A stretch of DNA of 64,000 nucleotides from Anaeramoeba flamelloides (GCA_027625915.1 JANTQA010000057.1:4650001-4714000); one strand, 5' to 3'; positions 1 through 13,886 are shown, counted from the stretch's first letter. Translations and numbers: made by a program. The notes: a model not told the origin generated them from the sequence alone.

Positions 1-2805
1 TACTACCTATATTTGAATTTTGATATTGTTTAGTGAATTTTCCAAAAAAAAAAAATTTATATCTTCTAATCTGTTTTTTAATTTGTTGAATATTTTTCGA
101 TTTAATTCTACTTGATATCAATATATACCTATCGTAACTAAAATTCAGATTGAAAACAAGTCATATAGTTCATTTAAATTCAACTCGTTTATTTTTTGAT
201 TAAGTTTACATTTTTTTATTTAAACTGAGAAGAATAGAATCAACACAACTTCCGGTCACTATAATATTGATAGTATAGCTTTTAAGAATTTTCATATTAA
301 ACTTGGTGTATGGATAATCCAAGTATTTATATATTTTATTCTTTTTTTGAATAATTAATATTTACTATAAACAATTGTACTGGGATACAATATGATTTAA
401 ATTGCAACAATCCACCCATTTAAAATTTTAGAATAACGAAAATATATGCCGATCAAATTTCAAAAAAAAAAATCTTGAATTTCATAAATTGTTTTTACTC
501 AGTTTGAAAATATAACTTTAAATGGGTAAATTGGCAATATTTAAAGATTTTTTTTTTAGTAACCTAAATAAAAATAATTCAAAAGGACACAAAATATTCT
601 ATTGGGAATAAAATTATCATACAAAAAAATCCTTCAAAAAAATATTTTTTAACAAGCTAAATAATAAAAAATAAATTATCTTAAAACTTTATTATTTTAG
701 TTCTAAATTCCGAGGTGTTTATTTTTAAAATCACTGTATTTAATTCAAGAGAATAATTATAATTTTCCAACTTTTTAGGAAAATCTTGTATATTGTCTAT
801 AGGTTCTACCCCAAAACTCCATTTTTGGTAAATAAAAAAGTATTTTTATATATGAATAAAAGATCATATTCATCTTAAGGGGGGAATATTCTTGTGGTTT
901 ATTTTTTTCCAACAAGTTTCAGATACCAAATGAAAGATATGATGATTATTTTTATTATTGACTGTTATAAATTTCCAGGTGAAAAATGAAGTCACAATAC
1001 AAAAGTAACTAATTTGTGCTTTTTTTACTCCAGAATCTAAATTGAGGATGGTACGATTAATATATTGGAAGCTAAATTATTAAAAATGCGAATTTTGTGT
1101 TTTTAAATTAGAATTTTTATTTAGGTTGTATTTATACTTTTTAAAAAATTGTTTTTTTTGATTTCGTCAAGTAATTGGGAAATGAAAATTTCAGTTTGAA
1201 ACCCAAAAATCGTAATTTATTATTAAAGCCCTATTATCAGTATAAAAACCAAGAGTATCCTTTTTTTTATTATTTTTTTTCAATCTCGTTTTTCAACAAA
1301 CCCCATGTACAAAATGTTGGCTGAAATGTAAAAATGATCACTATTCAAACCGAGTCAAATACTTGGTTTAAAACTATAACTTTAAGATATTCCAAAAAAA
1401 GTTCATTTAAAAAAAATGGTCATTTTTTGGTTTTATATTGATATTAGGGCTTTGAAAATTTTCAAACTTGTTCGTCTTACAATCACGAATTCAAATTTCG
1501 GTTTAGAAAAATTTCGAAAAATTACCTTTTTGAATAAATATCAAAACCCATATGAAGCCCAAGATCCATCATTTTAAGAAACAAAATGACATACCAACTA
1601 ATCCTAATACAAGATAATCTTTTTTCAAGTTTCAGGAATTGGAAAGTTTGTTGGGTTTTCTTTTTTTCAAAAATGTATTACTATTTTGTATTTGGACTGT
1701 TAATTGAATTATAATTCAAATATATAGTATTTTCTGGAGATTGTTTCATTTTAATCTAAAGAACTCAAACTTTATTAGCATAATATATAGGAATTCAATT
1801 TGACTTTATTTTCTTTTTCCTTTACTTTCCTCAGAAAGTTTCCAAAGCTATAGATCATAAATTGTGATCTCTAACTGATTATTTACACCTTTTTTTTGGT
1901 TAGACTATGAATTTAGGTGATCTAAAATCAAAACAATAAAATGAAAACTTTGAAAAAATGACAAATCAAAAAGAGGAAATTTTAACCCTTTAAATCTCAA
2001 ATACCAGTGTCAACCGAATTCTGTCAAATTCATTCACCAACCCAAGTATAACAGAATCATTTTGAAAAAATTAATAAAATAGTAACATAAGACTAAAAGA
2101 ATTAGTAAAATTTGTGTTCAATTGGTAGACTATGGATCTTTTTCATTTATGATCTGTTTGTGTGTAAATTAATGTATCTTCTAAGTAATAAACTAGAGAA
2201 AGACTAAGAAAAAATGAATAATAAAACCCCTTTCTTGAACTAAACAAGTATTTTATTATGATCTTGTATTTTCTCCTTTATTTCTTATCAATAAAACATT
2301 ATCAAATTATTTTATTTCTTGTGGGATACCTTAGTAAAAATATTATTGCTTTCGTTTGAACACTTTACCATCAAATCTAATTACTATTCAAATTCCAGTT
2401 TTTGCACATGGTGTTTGTTTTTGAAGAATACTTCACATTCTTAATAAGGAATAAAAGATTTGTTAATTTGCTTTTTTTAAATTTTCAAGAGTCAATTCAT
2501 TTGAAATAAGTCTCAAAGTAACCTCAAAAGGGATCCACTGACTGAAATTTCAAAACCATATATTCGTTTCCAACAAAGTTAAAATTTTTTAACAAAGTAC
2601 TATAAAAATCTACAAAAATAGTTTGTGACTTAAAATTTACAGAACGTGGAACAGGGGTTTGATTTTTGAATTTTTTTAAGAGGTATTTCAAAGATAATGA
2701 TAAAAAATATCAAAAAAAGCATAACTAAATTTTTATACATAAATTTACAAAGAAAATTTTGTAAAGTAAACGATCATTTTTTTTTAATTTATCAAATTCT
2801 TTAAA
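1..2805. other. AT-rich spacer, no gene seen
   Basis: Both strands carry frequent stops in every frame, and homopolymer A/T runs dominate. I see no conserved protein motif, RNA gene or clear inverted repeat. The last few hundred bases presumably hold the promoter and 5' UTR of the kinase gene that follows, but no specific element can be named. Confidence 0.6.
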
Positions 2806-3984
2806 ATGCAATATTTTGCTGGTATTGAAGGGTAAGTTATCTCAAACCACACTAGTTTTTGGTTTTTTTTCTTTTAATTTCCTCTCTTCTTTGATCGTCT
2901 TCCCCAAACTCAAAAATGATCCAAATAAAAACTGGTTCTGTTGAAAATCACAATCATCAAAATCACCAAAAAAATAAACAAAAAACAAACCCAATCTAAT
3001 AGTGGCTCTACAAATTCCAAATTGGTTGTTCTTTCGAAAGCAGGAAAGATCTTATGTAAAAAGAGAGGAGGACCTACCAACCCATATCTTTCGTTTCCAA
3101 AAACTGTTCGAACGATCAGTTCGTTAGTTTCTGACGCGAAAAGAGAATTAGGGCTTGACCTTGAAAAGCCATTTGGGGGCCTTGGTTTGACGCTCGCAGG
3201 TATTGACGATGAAAAAATCTACACGGACATGCTTTCGCATTTTAGAGCCCTCCCAGAGATTGCCAAGCAATACGACCTTACCTCTGATACGATCGGCCCA
3301 GTCGAGACCGCATTTGGCCCCGGTCATGTCTCGGTTGTAATCATCTCCGGAACCGGGAGCGCCTGTAGGCTAGTCACGGAAAAGGGTGAACAATACAAAT
3401 GCGGCGGATGGGGCCACATTTTGGCTGACGAAGGGAGTGCCTATCATACCTCAGTTGACGCAATCAAAATGGTCATCCGAAGAGAAGAGAAAAACTATCT
3501 CGAAAACTCCTTCACGCGAGTCTTTGACATTGAGCCCTTAAGAAACAAGATGAAGGAATACTTTGGTATCCAAAAATGTGAAGAAATCGTTCCAATTTTT
3601 TATCACCATTTCGAAAAAAAGAGAATTGCTGGGTTCACAAAGTCCATTGCAGATTTGGCCTTTAAGGAAAACGACGAATTAGCTAAATCCATTTTACACA
3701 GAACAGGGAAAAAGCTTTCCTCTTTAGTCAGGGGTGCAATCGAGCAATATAAAATGGATCACCCAATGCCCAAAAAATTAAATATTATTGGCGTCGGATC
3801 AGTCTGGAATAGCTGGGACATTGTTGGCAAATCCTTCCTTGAGGAATTCCAAAATGTAAATTTGAAGTTTTGTGTCTTAAACGAAACAGCTGCAATTGGC
3901 GCGGCAACTTCAGTTGCTCGAAAATCTGGTGTACATATCCCACTAGATAGATCCAAATTAATTAAAGTAATTTATGAAAATTAA
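2806..3984 (+). CDS. NAGK: N-acetyl-D-glucosamine kinase (two exons)
   Basis: This enzyme phosphorylates GlcNAc (ATP-dependent, cytosolic) and belongs to the ASKHA sugar-kinase fold. Exons are 2806-2831 and 3003-3984, with a GTAAGT donor, a TAG acceptor and a 171-bp intron. The 26-nt first exon supplies MQYFAGIEG, and the splice rebuilds the phosphate-binding EGGGST motif at the N-terminus. Other family signatures are SDTIGPVETAFG (region of the catalytic Asp), ISGTGSACRL and CGGWGHILADEGSAY, with GVGSVWNSW near the C-terminus. The spliced product is about 335 residues, against 344 in the human enzyme, and ends at TAA. The start was chosen because the exon-2 frame alone lacks the first glycine loop and has no ATG at its beginning. 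Exon 2 is clearly less AT-rich than its surroundings. The gene stands alone, with no neighbour within 4 kb. The family call is very secure. Confidence 0.95.
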
Positions 3985-4169
3985 ACATCAATAAATTGAC
4001 TTGAGTTTTTAGTTATTAAGCATTTCAATTGTTTTTGTCCGATTTATTTGGTTGTTTGTTCCTTATTTATTTTTTTTTTTTTTTCAAGTGTCGGTGGTGT
4101 TGTTTTTCTAAAAATCGTAAAATTATTATTAAATTGCTATTTTCGTTTGAAATCTTTATTACATAAGTA

Positions 4170-4694
4170 AACTTTGTTTTTGTCAAAGTAATATCTAAAA
4201 AAAAACATTTTTTTCAAATATCAATCTTTTTTTTTTTAAACCTTTGAACAACAAATAGGAAATAAGTAGAATAATACACGTCTAGGGAATAGTTGATATC
4301 CGTCTGGAATAGAAATAAAAAATCAACTTTAATATTTTCTAGAAATTGAAATTATTAGTTCTTCCTATAGTGAAAAACAACAGGTTCATTTAAATCTTGC
4401 TATTGAAGATCAAATAAAATCCCTATATAAATATAAAATGATTTCTCTAAAATTATTTCCACTGTTTCGATAGCAGGAAAATAACACACTTTCCCCTAAT
4501 GACTCTAGATATTGCAATAAAAAAAATATGCAAATGAATTATTCTTAAAAAAAAAAAAAAAATATGAAAAAATGAATTCAATTTTAAAATTTCAAAAATA
4601 ATTTTTTTTTCTAATAATATCCATTCAAACCCTTTGAAAAACTTGTAATTCACCACCACTACAACTAGGTTTTCTTTGACTAGATAATTTTTTA
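4170..4694. mobile_element. Decayed TIR element, GGGGCCC-end family, copy 1
   Basis: The left end AACTTTGTTTTTGTCAAAG follows a TA. The right end reads CTTTGACTAGATAA. The interior aligns with 43824-44515: both carry a CAAATATCAAT start, then AATAATACACxT, then AACCCTTTGAA near the right end. It is more decayed than the other copies and has no ORF of its own; an apparent lysine-rich minus-strand frame at 4453-4770 is low complexity. It is likely a non-autonomous Tc1/mariner-like element. The exact right boundary is uncertain by about 20 bp. Confidence 0.6.
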
Positions 4695-7600
4695 TATTAA
4701 TTAACGGCAGTGTGGAAACTTTCAACTTTTCTGTTTTCTTAAGAAAAACTTTTGTTTTTTTTTTCTTCATTGAATTTTGTTGCTTTTTTGGTTCATCATC
4801 ACTAAAATTAGAGAAATGGGGATATTTTTTTGAGAGCGTTTAATTTACTGTGATGTAAATAATCAATGTTGACAAACTTTAATCGATTACAAAAATTTAA
4901 CTCGTTTTTTTTTTTTTTTTCAGGATTGGGTATTTGAAGAAAGGAAGGCATAAGTAAATAATTGATTAAAATCCACTGTTAAGTTTATAGGTACAATCTT
5001 GAATTAATATAATAATTTCAAAAATATTAAATCCTTTTGTTTTCAAAAATTTATGTTATAATTATAAAATTTTGAGGGTATAAAAGATTTTTTTGTTCAA
5101 AATTCAAAAAAAGATCTTATCATTTTTTTGTCTAAAAAATACAATTGTTTTCTTATAATATCATATTAATTTAAATTTAACCTTTATTTAAAGAAAACTA
5201 TTTTATATTTATATTTTATTTTAAAATTATTATTATTATTTTTTAGTTCTTTAGCAACTAGTATTTTTTAGATGAGTTAAGGTTTTGTAAAGGTTCCAAG
5301 TAAAAATCACGGGTATCTTACACCGCTGTTCTTTAAAAATATTTTAAAACATTTTAAATTCACGGTAAAGTCTCAAACTTTTGAATTTCAAAAACATCTG
5401 AAATTTCAATTTTTTTCTGATGAATTGGGGATAATGGTAAAAATTGTAAATTTTATTCTGTTTTAAAGATAGAGTTCAGTTATTTCTAAAAAACTTGGGT
5501 ATTTTTTTTAAAGATTTCATCTTGTATTATACTTTTGAGTAATTTTATAAGTAAAATGGATGATCTTAAATCAAGTGGTATAGTAATTCTAACTGGACAT
5601 ATAATGATGATTTGTATTTTGAAATATTTAACTAACTATATTTCGCAAAAAAAGGAAAAAAATAAACACTTTTTTTAATTAACCTATATAACCAATTTCA
5701 ATAAATAATTAGTAATATGATTATAAAACAATTAATATTTTAAAAAATAATTTGTTTAAATCAGGTTTCCATTCTATTTGGTATTTTATCACGGTTTAAA
5801 TTATTTATTTTAAAAATTGTCAAAGAGTAAAAAGATAAAAAAATAAACAATAATTTCCATGCTTTTAAAATATAATATAAAATTGAGATGAGGAAAAAAA
5901 CTTTTGAGGAAAATTTTTCTTATGTAAAAGTGACAAACTCGCACACCTTGTGAAAAATTTTTGATATAAATGCTTTGATCTTTGGATTAAACTTGAATGG
6001 TTTGATATAAGATAAAAATGGAAAGTAACTATGAATAATCTTTATTATTTTTATCAGAGTTAAAATTGGGAAAAGATCGGCAAAATATTTGGTATTATTT
6101 TATCATCAAAACCCAAACCTTTCCAATAACATCTCTATTCAAATTTGTCTTGAAATCAAGAATTCACTTTTTTAGATAAACAATAGAAAAAAAAGTCTCA
6201 ATAAAAATATACTAATTTTTTGGTTTTTTGGCAAGCAATATTCTGTTCAAAAAATAAAACTGAAACAATTTTATCTATCACAAGAGTTATTGGGAACTTT
6301 AATTCAAGAAAAATTAAAAAGGAAAATATCTCAAAAACTGAAGACATTATCCTAACTTATTTGTCAGAATTATTCTGAACCAAAAAGATAATTGAACTGT
6401 TCAATAACTTGAGGGTTAAAACACATTCCAATAGGATCTTTAAAGGTTATTGTGGTTTATCAAGATTGATGAATTGATTTTCATTTTTTAGGTTTGGAAA
6501 TTACTTCGTAGTTTTCTTTTCCCCTTTCACCCTTTTTATAAAGGATCTTTGAGTTTAAGTATCTCTGAAAAATTAATGTGAATTTTTCATTATAAAATAA
6601 AGTTTGTTAAATAACCAGTATTCGCTTTTTTTGTCTGTTTTTGAAAATTATATGTATTCTTTTTGAAAATTATAGTTATATTTTTTAAAAAATATTTTCT
6701 TTTTATTTTTAGTTGTGGTTTTTCGTTTTTATTTTGTGTTTAATAAAAAAAAAATACAGTTCAGTATAACTATACTTTCAAATTAAACAATATTTATAAT
6801 AGATCATATTATCCAAGTGTTTTTCTACAACTTTCAAGACCAATCCCCTCATAAAAGAGAACTAATTCATAGAAATTTACACAAAACAACATCAACAATC
6901 GGCAACAGCATATCTCTCATGTTGAATAAATACAAAAAAAAAAATCAATAAAAAGGATAAAAGGGGTTTCTTAAAAACGTTTTTGCTAGTATCTCCAGAT
7001 GAGCAAAAAGGATAATAATTTTTTAAAGTTTTTTTTAAAATTGAAATGAATAAAAATTTCATTTGATTTTCCTTTTTTCCTTTAGTCTATCGTCTTCTTA
7101 TCATATCTTGGGATTTTATGACTTTATTTAGTTCTTTTTATGGCTATATTGGATGAGATAAGAATCCTCAATGAAGTAATATTTCATATTGAATCAAATA
7201 TTAATTAACCAATATTTTATCTGATTAAAATTTGATAAGAATATGCCCAATGACCCAATTATTTAAAAATCAATTATTTTTAACAATTATCATAATAAGA
7301 GGAAATTAAATCTCTAAAATGATCAATTTTCATTGGTTATAAAAAGATCTTTCAATTTTTCAATCAATTCGAGGAAATAATATTCTCATACTGTGATCAA
7401 AATAATGCATGAAGAAAGACTATAATCCGTGTTTCTACATATTATCCGTGCTTTTTTTTTCTTCTTTTTTCAAGGATACATCCAATCTACTACCAAAAAG
7501 TATACCTAAGTTCAAATCAATTTTGAAAGTAGGGGTCTGGTTATTTTTAGTAAAATTTAAATTATTCATGTAAATAGTTGAAAATTTTCAATAATATTCT

Positions 7601-8557
7601 CAATTTTTTTGTTGAAGATAAAAAGTTCCCTTAAAAATTTTCTCTATTTTTTGAGCCAAATTTTGCAATTTGATCCTTCATTTTTAGAATTTCTTTTGAA
7701 ATAATAGAACTTTAAGAAACCAATACCATATTTTTTAGGGTTTATTATCAGTTTCTTTGATCGGTTAATTTATAGGTCTTCTATAAACAAAAAACAAGCT
7801 TTTTATTTGGAAACACGCATTAAATTTTTTTACAAGCTTTCTTTTAGCTACAGAAGAAAATATTGAAAAAAAATTTCTTTTATGACTTCGAGAAGGACAA
7901 TACTATTGTATAAGTATACTTTTCTTTTAAACAATAAACATATTCTTGAAATCTTTTTATTTCAACAAAATATAAAAATACAAAACAATATTGGAAAACA
8001 ACAGTTTAATTAGTTTGAAAACAAATAGTTATTAAAGTTAACACGAGTTATAGAACAAACTGTATACTTAGTATGATTTTTTTAGATCCAAATTGGATAA
8101 TTTTTCAATGACTCAAACTTCTAAGTTTAAATTAGATCGAATCAACATCTGTAAGACAACTTTGATAATCACAAATTTACAAAGAATGGTTCACAAAAAT
8201 TCGATTATCATAATTTTAAATTGATCAATTAATAGTCTATTAAACAGTATATAACTACAGAACTTTCATTCCGTTAAAGAGAGAATTCCATTTTGAAAAA
8301 TGTTAGAAAACAAAAAAGTAAAAAAATTCTTAAATATCTATCAACAAATAGCCTTTTCAAATTCGATAATTTTTTGTCTGTTTGATAAAACTGAATGTGA
8401 GATCTCTTTCTGACATCAAAGTTTTGAAATTCTTTCTGAATAATAACTTACAAAACCCCCATCCTTTCTTCTGAGACATTTCTTCAAAGCTTCCTTCAGA
8501 AATCTCTTTTCAAATCATTTTTTTTTTTTTCATTTATTTCATAAAAATTTTATTAAT
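4695..8557. other. AT-rich spacer with one imperfect hairpin
   Basis: No coding region is recognisable. Around 6281-6416 an imperfect inverted repeat pairs AGTTATTGGGAAC-like sequence with GTTCAATAACTTG, possibly an old fold-back element. The final 100 bp before the ribosomal protein gene contain pyrimidine tracts (TTTCTTC...), which are common upstream of ribosomal protein genes, but I cannot define a site. Confidence 0.5.
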
Positions 8558-9822
8558 ATGGGTAAACGAGTACGAACTCAACGTAAAGGAAGTGGAACTG
8601 TATTTAGAGCCCACACACATCATAGAAAAGGTGCCGCAAAACTTAGATCTTTAGATCGAGTTGAAAAAAGAGGTTATATTCGGGGTGTCGTCCACAACAT
8701 TATCCACGATCCAGGTAGATCAGCACCACTTGCTGTTGTCCACTTCAAAAGTGTTCTTGGAAACAAAAAACAAAAAGAACTTTTTATTGCCACTGAAGGA
8801 ATGTATTCTGGTCAATTTGTTTTCTGTGGAAAAACTGGTATGCCTCTTGATTTTTTATTCAAAACTTTCTTATTTTTTAAATTTGGTTGTTTTGCTTTTT
8901 AATTTTTTTGTCTTTTTTTTTTTTTTTTTTTTTTCTTCTTCAAAAATTGTTTCTTGTTTAAATTTTGTTTTTGTTTGTTTAATTTCTAAAAAAATACACA
9001 ACAAAACAACACACTTTCAAATTCAAATTCCTCTTAAATTCGACTCCTTCGATTTGTAAAAAAAAAATTCAAAATTCAAAATTATTTCTTCTTTTTTCGA
9101 AAATTAAAAAAAAAAAAAAAAAAAAAAAAAGCTCGTCTTGAACCAGGTAACACTTTACCAATTGGTGTATTACCAGAAGGTACAATTATTTGTAATGTAG
9201 AAGGAAGAATGGGAGATAGAGGGAAAATTGCAAGATGTTCAGGAAACTATGCCACCGTCATTGGACACAAACCTGAAGAAGGAAAAACAAGAATCAGACT
9301 TCCATCTGGAACAAAGAAATTTGTTTCATCAAAGGCCAGAGCCACAATTGGTATTGTCGCTGGTGGAGGAAGAGTTGACAAACCTTTACTTAAAGCAGGA
9401 AGAGCTTATTTCAAAAACAAAGCTAAGAAAAATAGATGGCCAGTAGTTAGAGGTGTTGCTAAAAATGTAATATCTTTTTTTGTTTTTTCATTTTATTTTA
9501 TTCTTTTTCTTTTTTCTTCTGCTTTATTCTTCTTTTTCTTTTTCTTTTTACCTTTTGGTTTCAGTTGTTTTTGTTCTTAAATTAATTCCACAATTCGCCA
9601 ATTTTAAATTACCCTTTAATTGTTAATAATATCCCTTCTTAAATGTGTTTTTCATTTTATTTCAAATCATATTAGCCTGTTGAACATCCACATGGTGGTG
9701 GTAATCATCAACATATCGGTCACCCATCTACAATCAGTAGATTTGCATCAATTGGTCAAAAAGTTGGTTTAATTTCTGCCCGAAGAACAGGTAGAAGATC
9801 TGGTGCTTCCAAAAAAAAATAA
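8558..9822 (+). CDS. RPL8: 60S ribosomal protein L8 (uL2), three exons
   Basis: This is a universal large-subunit protein close to the peptidyl transferase centre. Exons are 8558-8837, 9132-9466 and 9676-9822. Introns of 294 and 209 bp have GTATGC and GTAATA donors and AG acceptors. The coding length is 762 nt, giving 253 residues (human 257). The first exon starts [13 protein letters not shown] and runs to FCGKT. The second joins to give [15 protein letters not shown] and contains [16 protein letters not shown] and [12 protein letters not shown]. The third carries [19 protein letters not shown], the conserved loop whose His residue lies near the catalytic centre, and ends in a lysine run before TAA. 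All junctions keep frame. Intron 1 is dominated by T and A homopolymers, so apparent frames running into it are shadows. Downstream, AATAAAATT at 9959-9967 is a possible cleavage signal. Confidence 0.97.
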
Positions 9823-12212
9823 ATTCAACCTTATGCTTCAAGTTTTATTGAATTATTCTTCTTTGCTATCCATTGCTTTTTACTTTCTTTATTTATTTTC
9901 TTTCTTTATTTCTCTTCTATCTTTATTTTTTGATATTCGATATTTCAAACTATCAACGAATAAAATTAAAAAAAATAATAATTCATAATAGAATTAGAAC
10001 AAAAATTTTTAAGGAATATTTTTTCATGCAGTTGTAAAGGTACAAAAGGAACGGTAATCCCTTTCTGTTCAATAAAAACAGTTTTTGTCAAAAAAAATTA
10101 TTTTTAAATTCATTCAAATTTTTTTCCCCAGTTATATTAAGGGAGTAGGCACGATAAAGGAAAATTTTTCACTTTTTTGCAATTTTGAAAAGGATCAGAA
10201 AATAATATTTTTTACTCTTGATGTAGCTCATTGATTTTTATTATTTAAAGTACTTGATTCCTTAGAGTTTTTAAATTTTTTTTTCAAATACTCAAAGAAA
10301 TTACCACAATAGAATGTTGAGTTGAATTGCGTAAAATAGTGTTTTGAATATTGAATGACTTATCTTTTGTCCTTATCTCAACATTTTATTGTGGCATTTA
10401 ATTTTTTCATTTTTAATTTTTTCATTCTTTTTGAGATTTTTTTAATCATGATAACAAAAACAATAAGAAAGATTTTTTTTATCAGTGGCATTTGGGATTA
10501 ATGGATTTTGTTTAAAAAGAACAATAACATTACACTCGAGAGAAGCACAAAAGGAAATATGAAAAGGTTAAATAGCTAGAATAATTCTAAAAATATAATA
10601 ATTATCCCAAAACATTATCTGGTTAGGATTTTAAATAGTTGGATTTGGTGGAATTAGAAAAGTGAAAATGATTATATTTTTTCAAAATTTAAACCACGAA
10701 ATAGTTATAAGTTTTTTTCTAAGAATCTAAAATTATTTTCTCCCAAAAAAAAACTCAACCCTATTCCAAAAATTTGGGCACATCTAAAAATCCAAAATAG
10801 CAAAACAAAAACTCCATTTATTATATTTTTTCAAACGTAATATAAAATCACCTTTAAGATACAGATTATTAATGTTTTTATAAATAAATCCTTTTCATAC
10901 AAATAAAAGAAAACAATAAAAAATCAAAAAAAATAAAAAATAAATGTGTCCAAAATAATGAAACGAGCTGAACAAAAAAAGTATTGGTAAATTTGTTGAA
11001 ATTTCACCAATAATTGTTGATCGATAAAATGATAAGATACAATGGACCAATTGTATGTGATTTTTCTATTTAAGAAACTTAACACTAACATTCTATTAAC
11101 CATTATAAAAAAAAATCCAGATCTAACGAAATAGATTGTGCGACTTGAAAAAAAGGAAATGAAAACATAAAAAAAAACTAAAAATGAAATAGTTTGCAAA
11201 ATCAAATAATTACCAAATTGGATGTAAAGTATGGTATTACTATTCTTTCGACTGTTTAAACGGTGCCCAAATTTTTAGAAATAAGTTTATCTCCAAAAAA
11301 AAAAAAAAATCAAAACCATTTTATCAATATGTTCTCTTTTTTTTAATTGTTTAACATTACTAAAAATAAAAATTAAATAATTTTTTAAATAAAATTTTTA
11401 GAGAATCTACGATCACACGTCACAAAAATAGACTACTCTTATATCATCCCTCTAAAAGTTTTTCAATGTCTTAGAGAAAAACTACCCCCTTAAGAGAGAA
11501 GAAAAAGAAAAGCAGGGCGTGATTAAAATCGCGAAGAATGTGTGTGTTTTATTGAATTTTTGTTTCAAAAGGTTAAAAAAAGTTAGATCAAATAGAAAAT
11601 TTTTGAAAGAAAAGAAAAAGAATAAAACAAAAAATGAAAAAATTCGATAAATATTACTTGATATTTGAATTCATTTTTCAATATATCAAATAAACGTGGG
11701 TGGAAACTTTCAAGATTTTTTTTCATTCAGTTATTATTGTTTTTTTTTCTTCTTCATTTTATTCCCTTGCCTAACGGTTTTCTATTTTCTTGTTTTGTGT
11801 TGAACATTATCAAGCCTATATTTAAACAACTCTAAATTACTCGAAAATTAATTTCTATTTTGATACCCTAGAATCATTTAATAATTCCATCAAGTATACT
11901 AATTCTTTCTTTTTTCCTTAGCCAAGAATTTTTCTTATATCAATATAAAATGACAAAACAAAAGTTTGTTTTAAAATCACTATATAATGATTTATTGAAG
12001 CGTATTAATTTTTATATACTAGTTACTACATGACAATTCTTTTTTTCATTTATTGAAATTTAAATTATTGAATTTGTAATCATTATGATTAAGGTAACAT
12101 ATTGTATTACTGTTTTTTTCCCATTTATTATTTGAAAATTTTTCTTCCAAGTTCCCAAATATTTTTTGCAAATTGTCATTTGAAAAAACCTAAATATCTT
12201 TCTCAAAATCTA
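9823..12212. other. AT-rich spacer
   Basis: Apart from the hairpin repeat at 10304-10394, nothing is identifiable. The sequence from about 10140 to 10400 resembles 40450-40700 over its length, so this is an old dispersed repeat wider than its hairpin. An apparent minus-strand frame at 10924-11205 is Phe/Ile-rich low complexity. Confidence 0.5.
10304..10394. repeat. Small inverted repeat, CCACAATAGAATGTTGAG family, copy 1
   Basis: CCACAATAGAATGTTGAG at the left pairs with CTCAACATTTTATTGTGG at the right, 91 bp end to end. A related copy lies at 40614-40703. The matching stretch begins about 160 bp further left in both, so the hairpin may be only the right end of a longer element. Confidence 0.6.
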
Positions 12213-12724
12213 AACTCCATCTAACTTAAAGGTGTCCCGTCAAAAATGAAAAATTTACTTTTTTTTAAAGAATCAACTAAAATTAGATTGTATAGAAATA
12301 AGAAATATAATAAGCTACGGATTTGAGTTGATAATCAGAAACAAAATACCAGAACAAAATATAAATTTCAAAAAAAATTTGTCCTGCTTTATTGGGAACT
12401 TCTCATACATAATTTCTTAATTTCTTTTGAAAATAAAATTTTTGACAATAATAGTTTTTACTTGTAAATGGATGATTTTTAAATCAAAATAATAGTAATA
12501 ATTTTTACTTAATGCTAATTTGGAGTTTCAAACATTTTTTTTTTCAAATTGGCTTTAAAAAAAAAAGCAAAAATCAATAAACAAAAATAAAAAAAATTAC
12601 TAAATGAGAAAAAATGTTTTTGATCTAAATATTGAAATTTTAATAGAGAAGAATAATGAATTAAACTCATATAATATGTTCTATTTCTTCAATAAAACTG
12701 GTCTGCTTTGAATGAAAAAGAGTT
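12213..12724. mobile_element. TIR element, GGGGCCC-end family, copy 2
   Basis: The ends are AACTCCATCTAACTTAAAGG (left) and CTTTGAATGAAAAAGAGTT (right), each flanked by TA. It aligns with 30337-30887 along its whole length, including the GTATAGAAATA..ATAAT block and the TTCTATTTCTTCAATAAAACTGG block just inside the right end. There is no ORF. It is non-autonomous, and a Tc1/mariner-like origin is inferred from the TA flanks. Confidence 0.75.
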
Positions 12725-13149
12725 TATTAAACAAATTTTTTTTTGAAATTTAAACAAGTTTTCGTATTGTACTTTGAGACAATATTGTAATTACTATATT
12801 TTAATGTTTAAGTGGATAGGTTTGAGTACAATCTTTAAAATCGTTTTCGTTTTTCATGATCAATAACAGTGACCAGTAATCGAAAATAAATTCATATACA
12901 AATCAATAAGAATAGTCAAAAATAAGTTTAAATTGTATGTCTTTTCCAAGTGATTAAGATATTGAATTTGACAGGAGTGGAATAAAATTAAACCATCGTC
13001 TTTATAAATAACAAAGTAAAGTTTTTTGCATTGATTTAATTGTGAATGGGTAATAATAAGTTTTTATTTTCATAATTCTATTGTTTTTATTTTATCACCA
13101 ATTAACAAAATACACATTTATATGAAAATTAAACAAACAGAAAATCAAT

Positions 13150-13351
13150 TATAGTCAGTTCCACTTTAAAGAAACAAACTTTGAACCGAATTTAAGGCAC
13201 AATAAAAATCTCAAATTAAGGCACACAACTCAAATTCTCGTAAAATAAATTGCAAAAAAAAAAAATTCCAAAAAATGTGCTTTAATTTGAGATTTTTATT
13301 GTACCTTAAATTCTTTTCAAAGTTTTTGTCTTAAAAGTGGAACTGGCTGTA
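13150..13351. mobile_element. Palindromic MITE, AAGGCACAAA family, copy 1
   Basis: A 202-bp near-palindrome, TA-flanked, beginning AGTCAGTTCCACTTTAAAG and ending CTTAAAAGTGGAACTGGCTGT. Each arm is about 90 bp and repeats TTAAGGCACA motifs around a central A-rich spacer. It is the most diverged of the four copies. It has no coding capacity. Confidence 0.85.
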
Positions 13352-13886
13352 ATTATTTAACTTATAGAGTTGCTTTCATTTGAACCAAAAAATCAAAACA
13401 ACAAGCTTGTTAAAAAAAATAATAAAATCTTACATAATATAAGAATGACAGGTAATATGAGAAGATGAATGTTTTTGAATACTTGGTATTATACCAGAAA
13501 TTTAAACTAAATTGCCAAATTTTTGACACTATGAAAACAGTTTAAAGAATAAAAATACCACAGTTTAGATTCAATTTGGAACTAATTTTGATTTTACAAA
13601 CTATTTGATTTTTTTTTTATGTTTTCATTTCCTTTTTTCCAATTTCGTAATTTGTTTCTTTAGATCTGACTATTTTTTTTCGATTGTTTGATAGAAACTT
13701 TTTGAAGGGTTTGTTTAATAAAAAAATAACATAAAATTAGTTGATTGTATTATATCATTTGATCGAACAATAATTGTTGGTGAAAATTCAACAAAGTTAC
13801 CAATACATTTTTTGTTTCACTAGTTTCATCGTTTTACACACACCAATTTATTTTTATTTTTTTCATTTTAGATTTTTTCTTTTATT

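Noticed and set aside
2941-3002. TTG-initiated N-terminus for the kinase gene
   Set aside because: This stretch is the intron's 3' part. The real first exon at 2806 restores the glycine-rich phosphate-binding motif.
4453-4770. 105-residue minus-strand frame
   Set aside because: It lies inside a decayed TIR element, is low complexity, and has no counterpart frame in the related copies.
8838-9131. Coding extension past the RPL8 exon 1 frame
   Set aside because: It is intron sequence of T and A runs. The RPL8 alignment resumes only at 9132.
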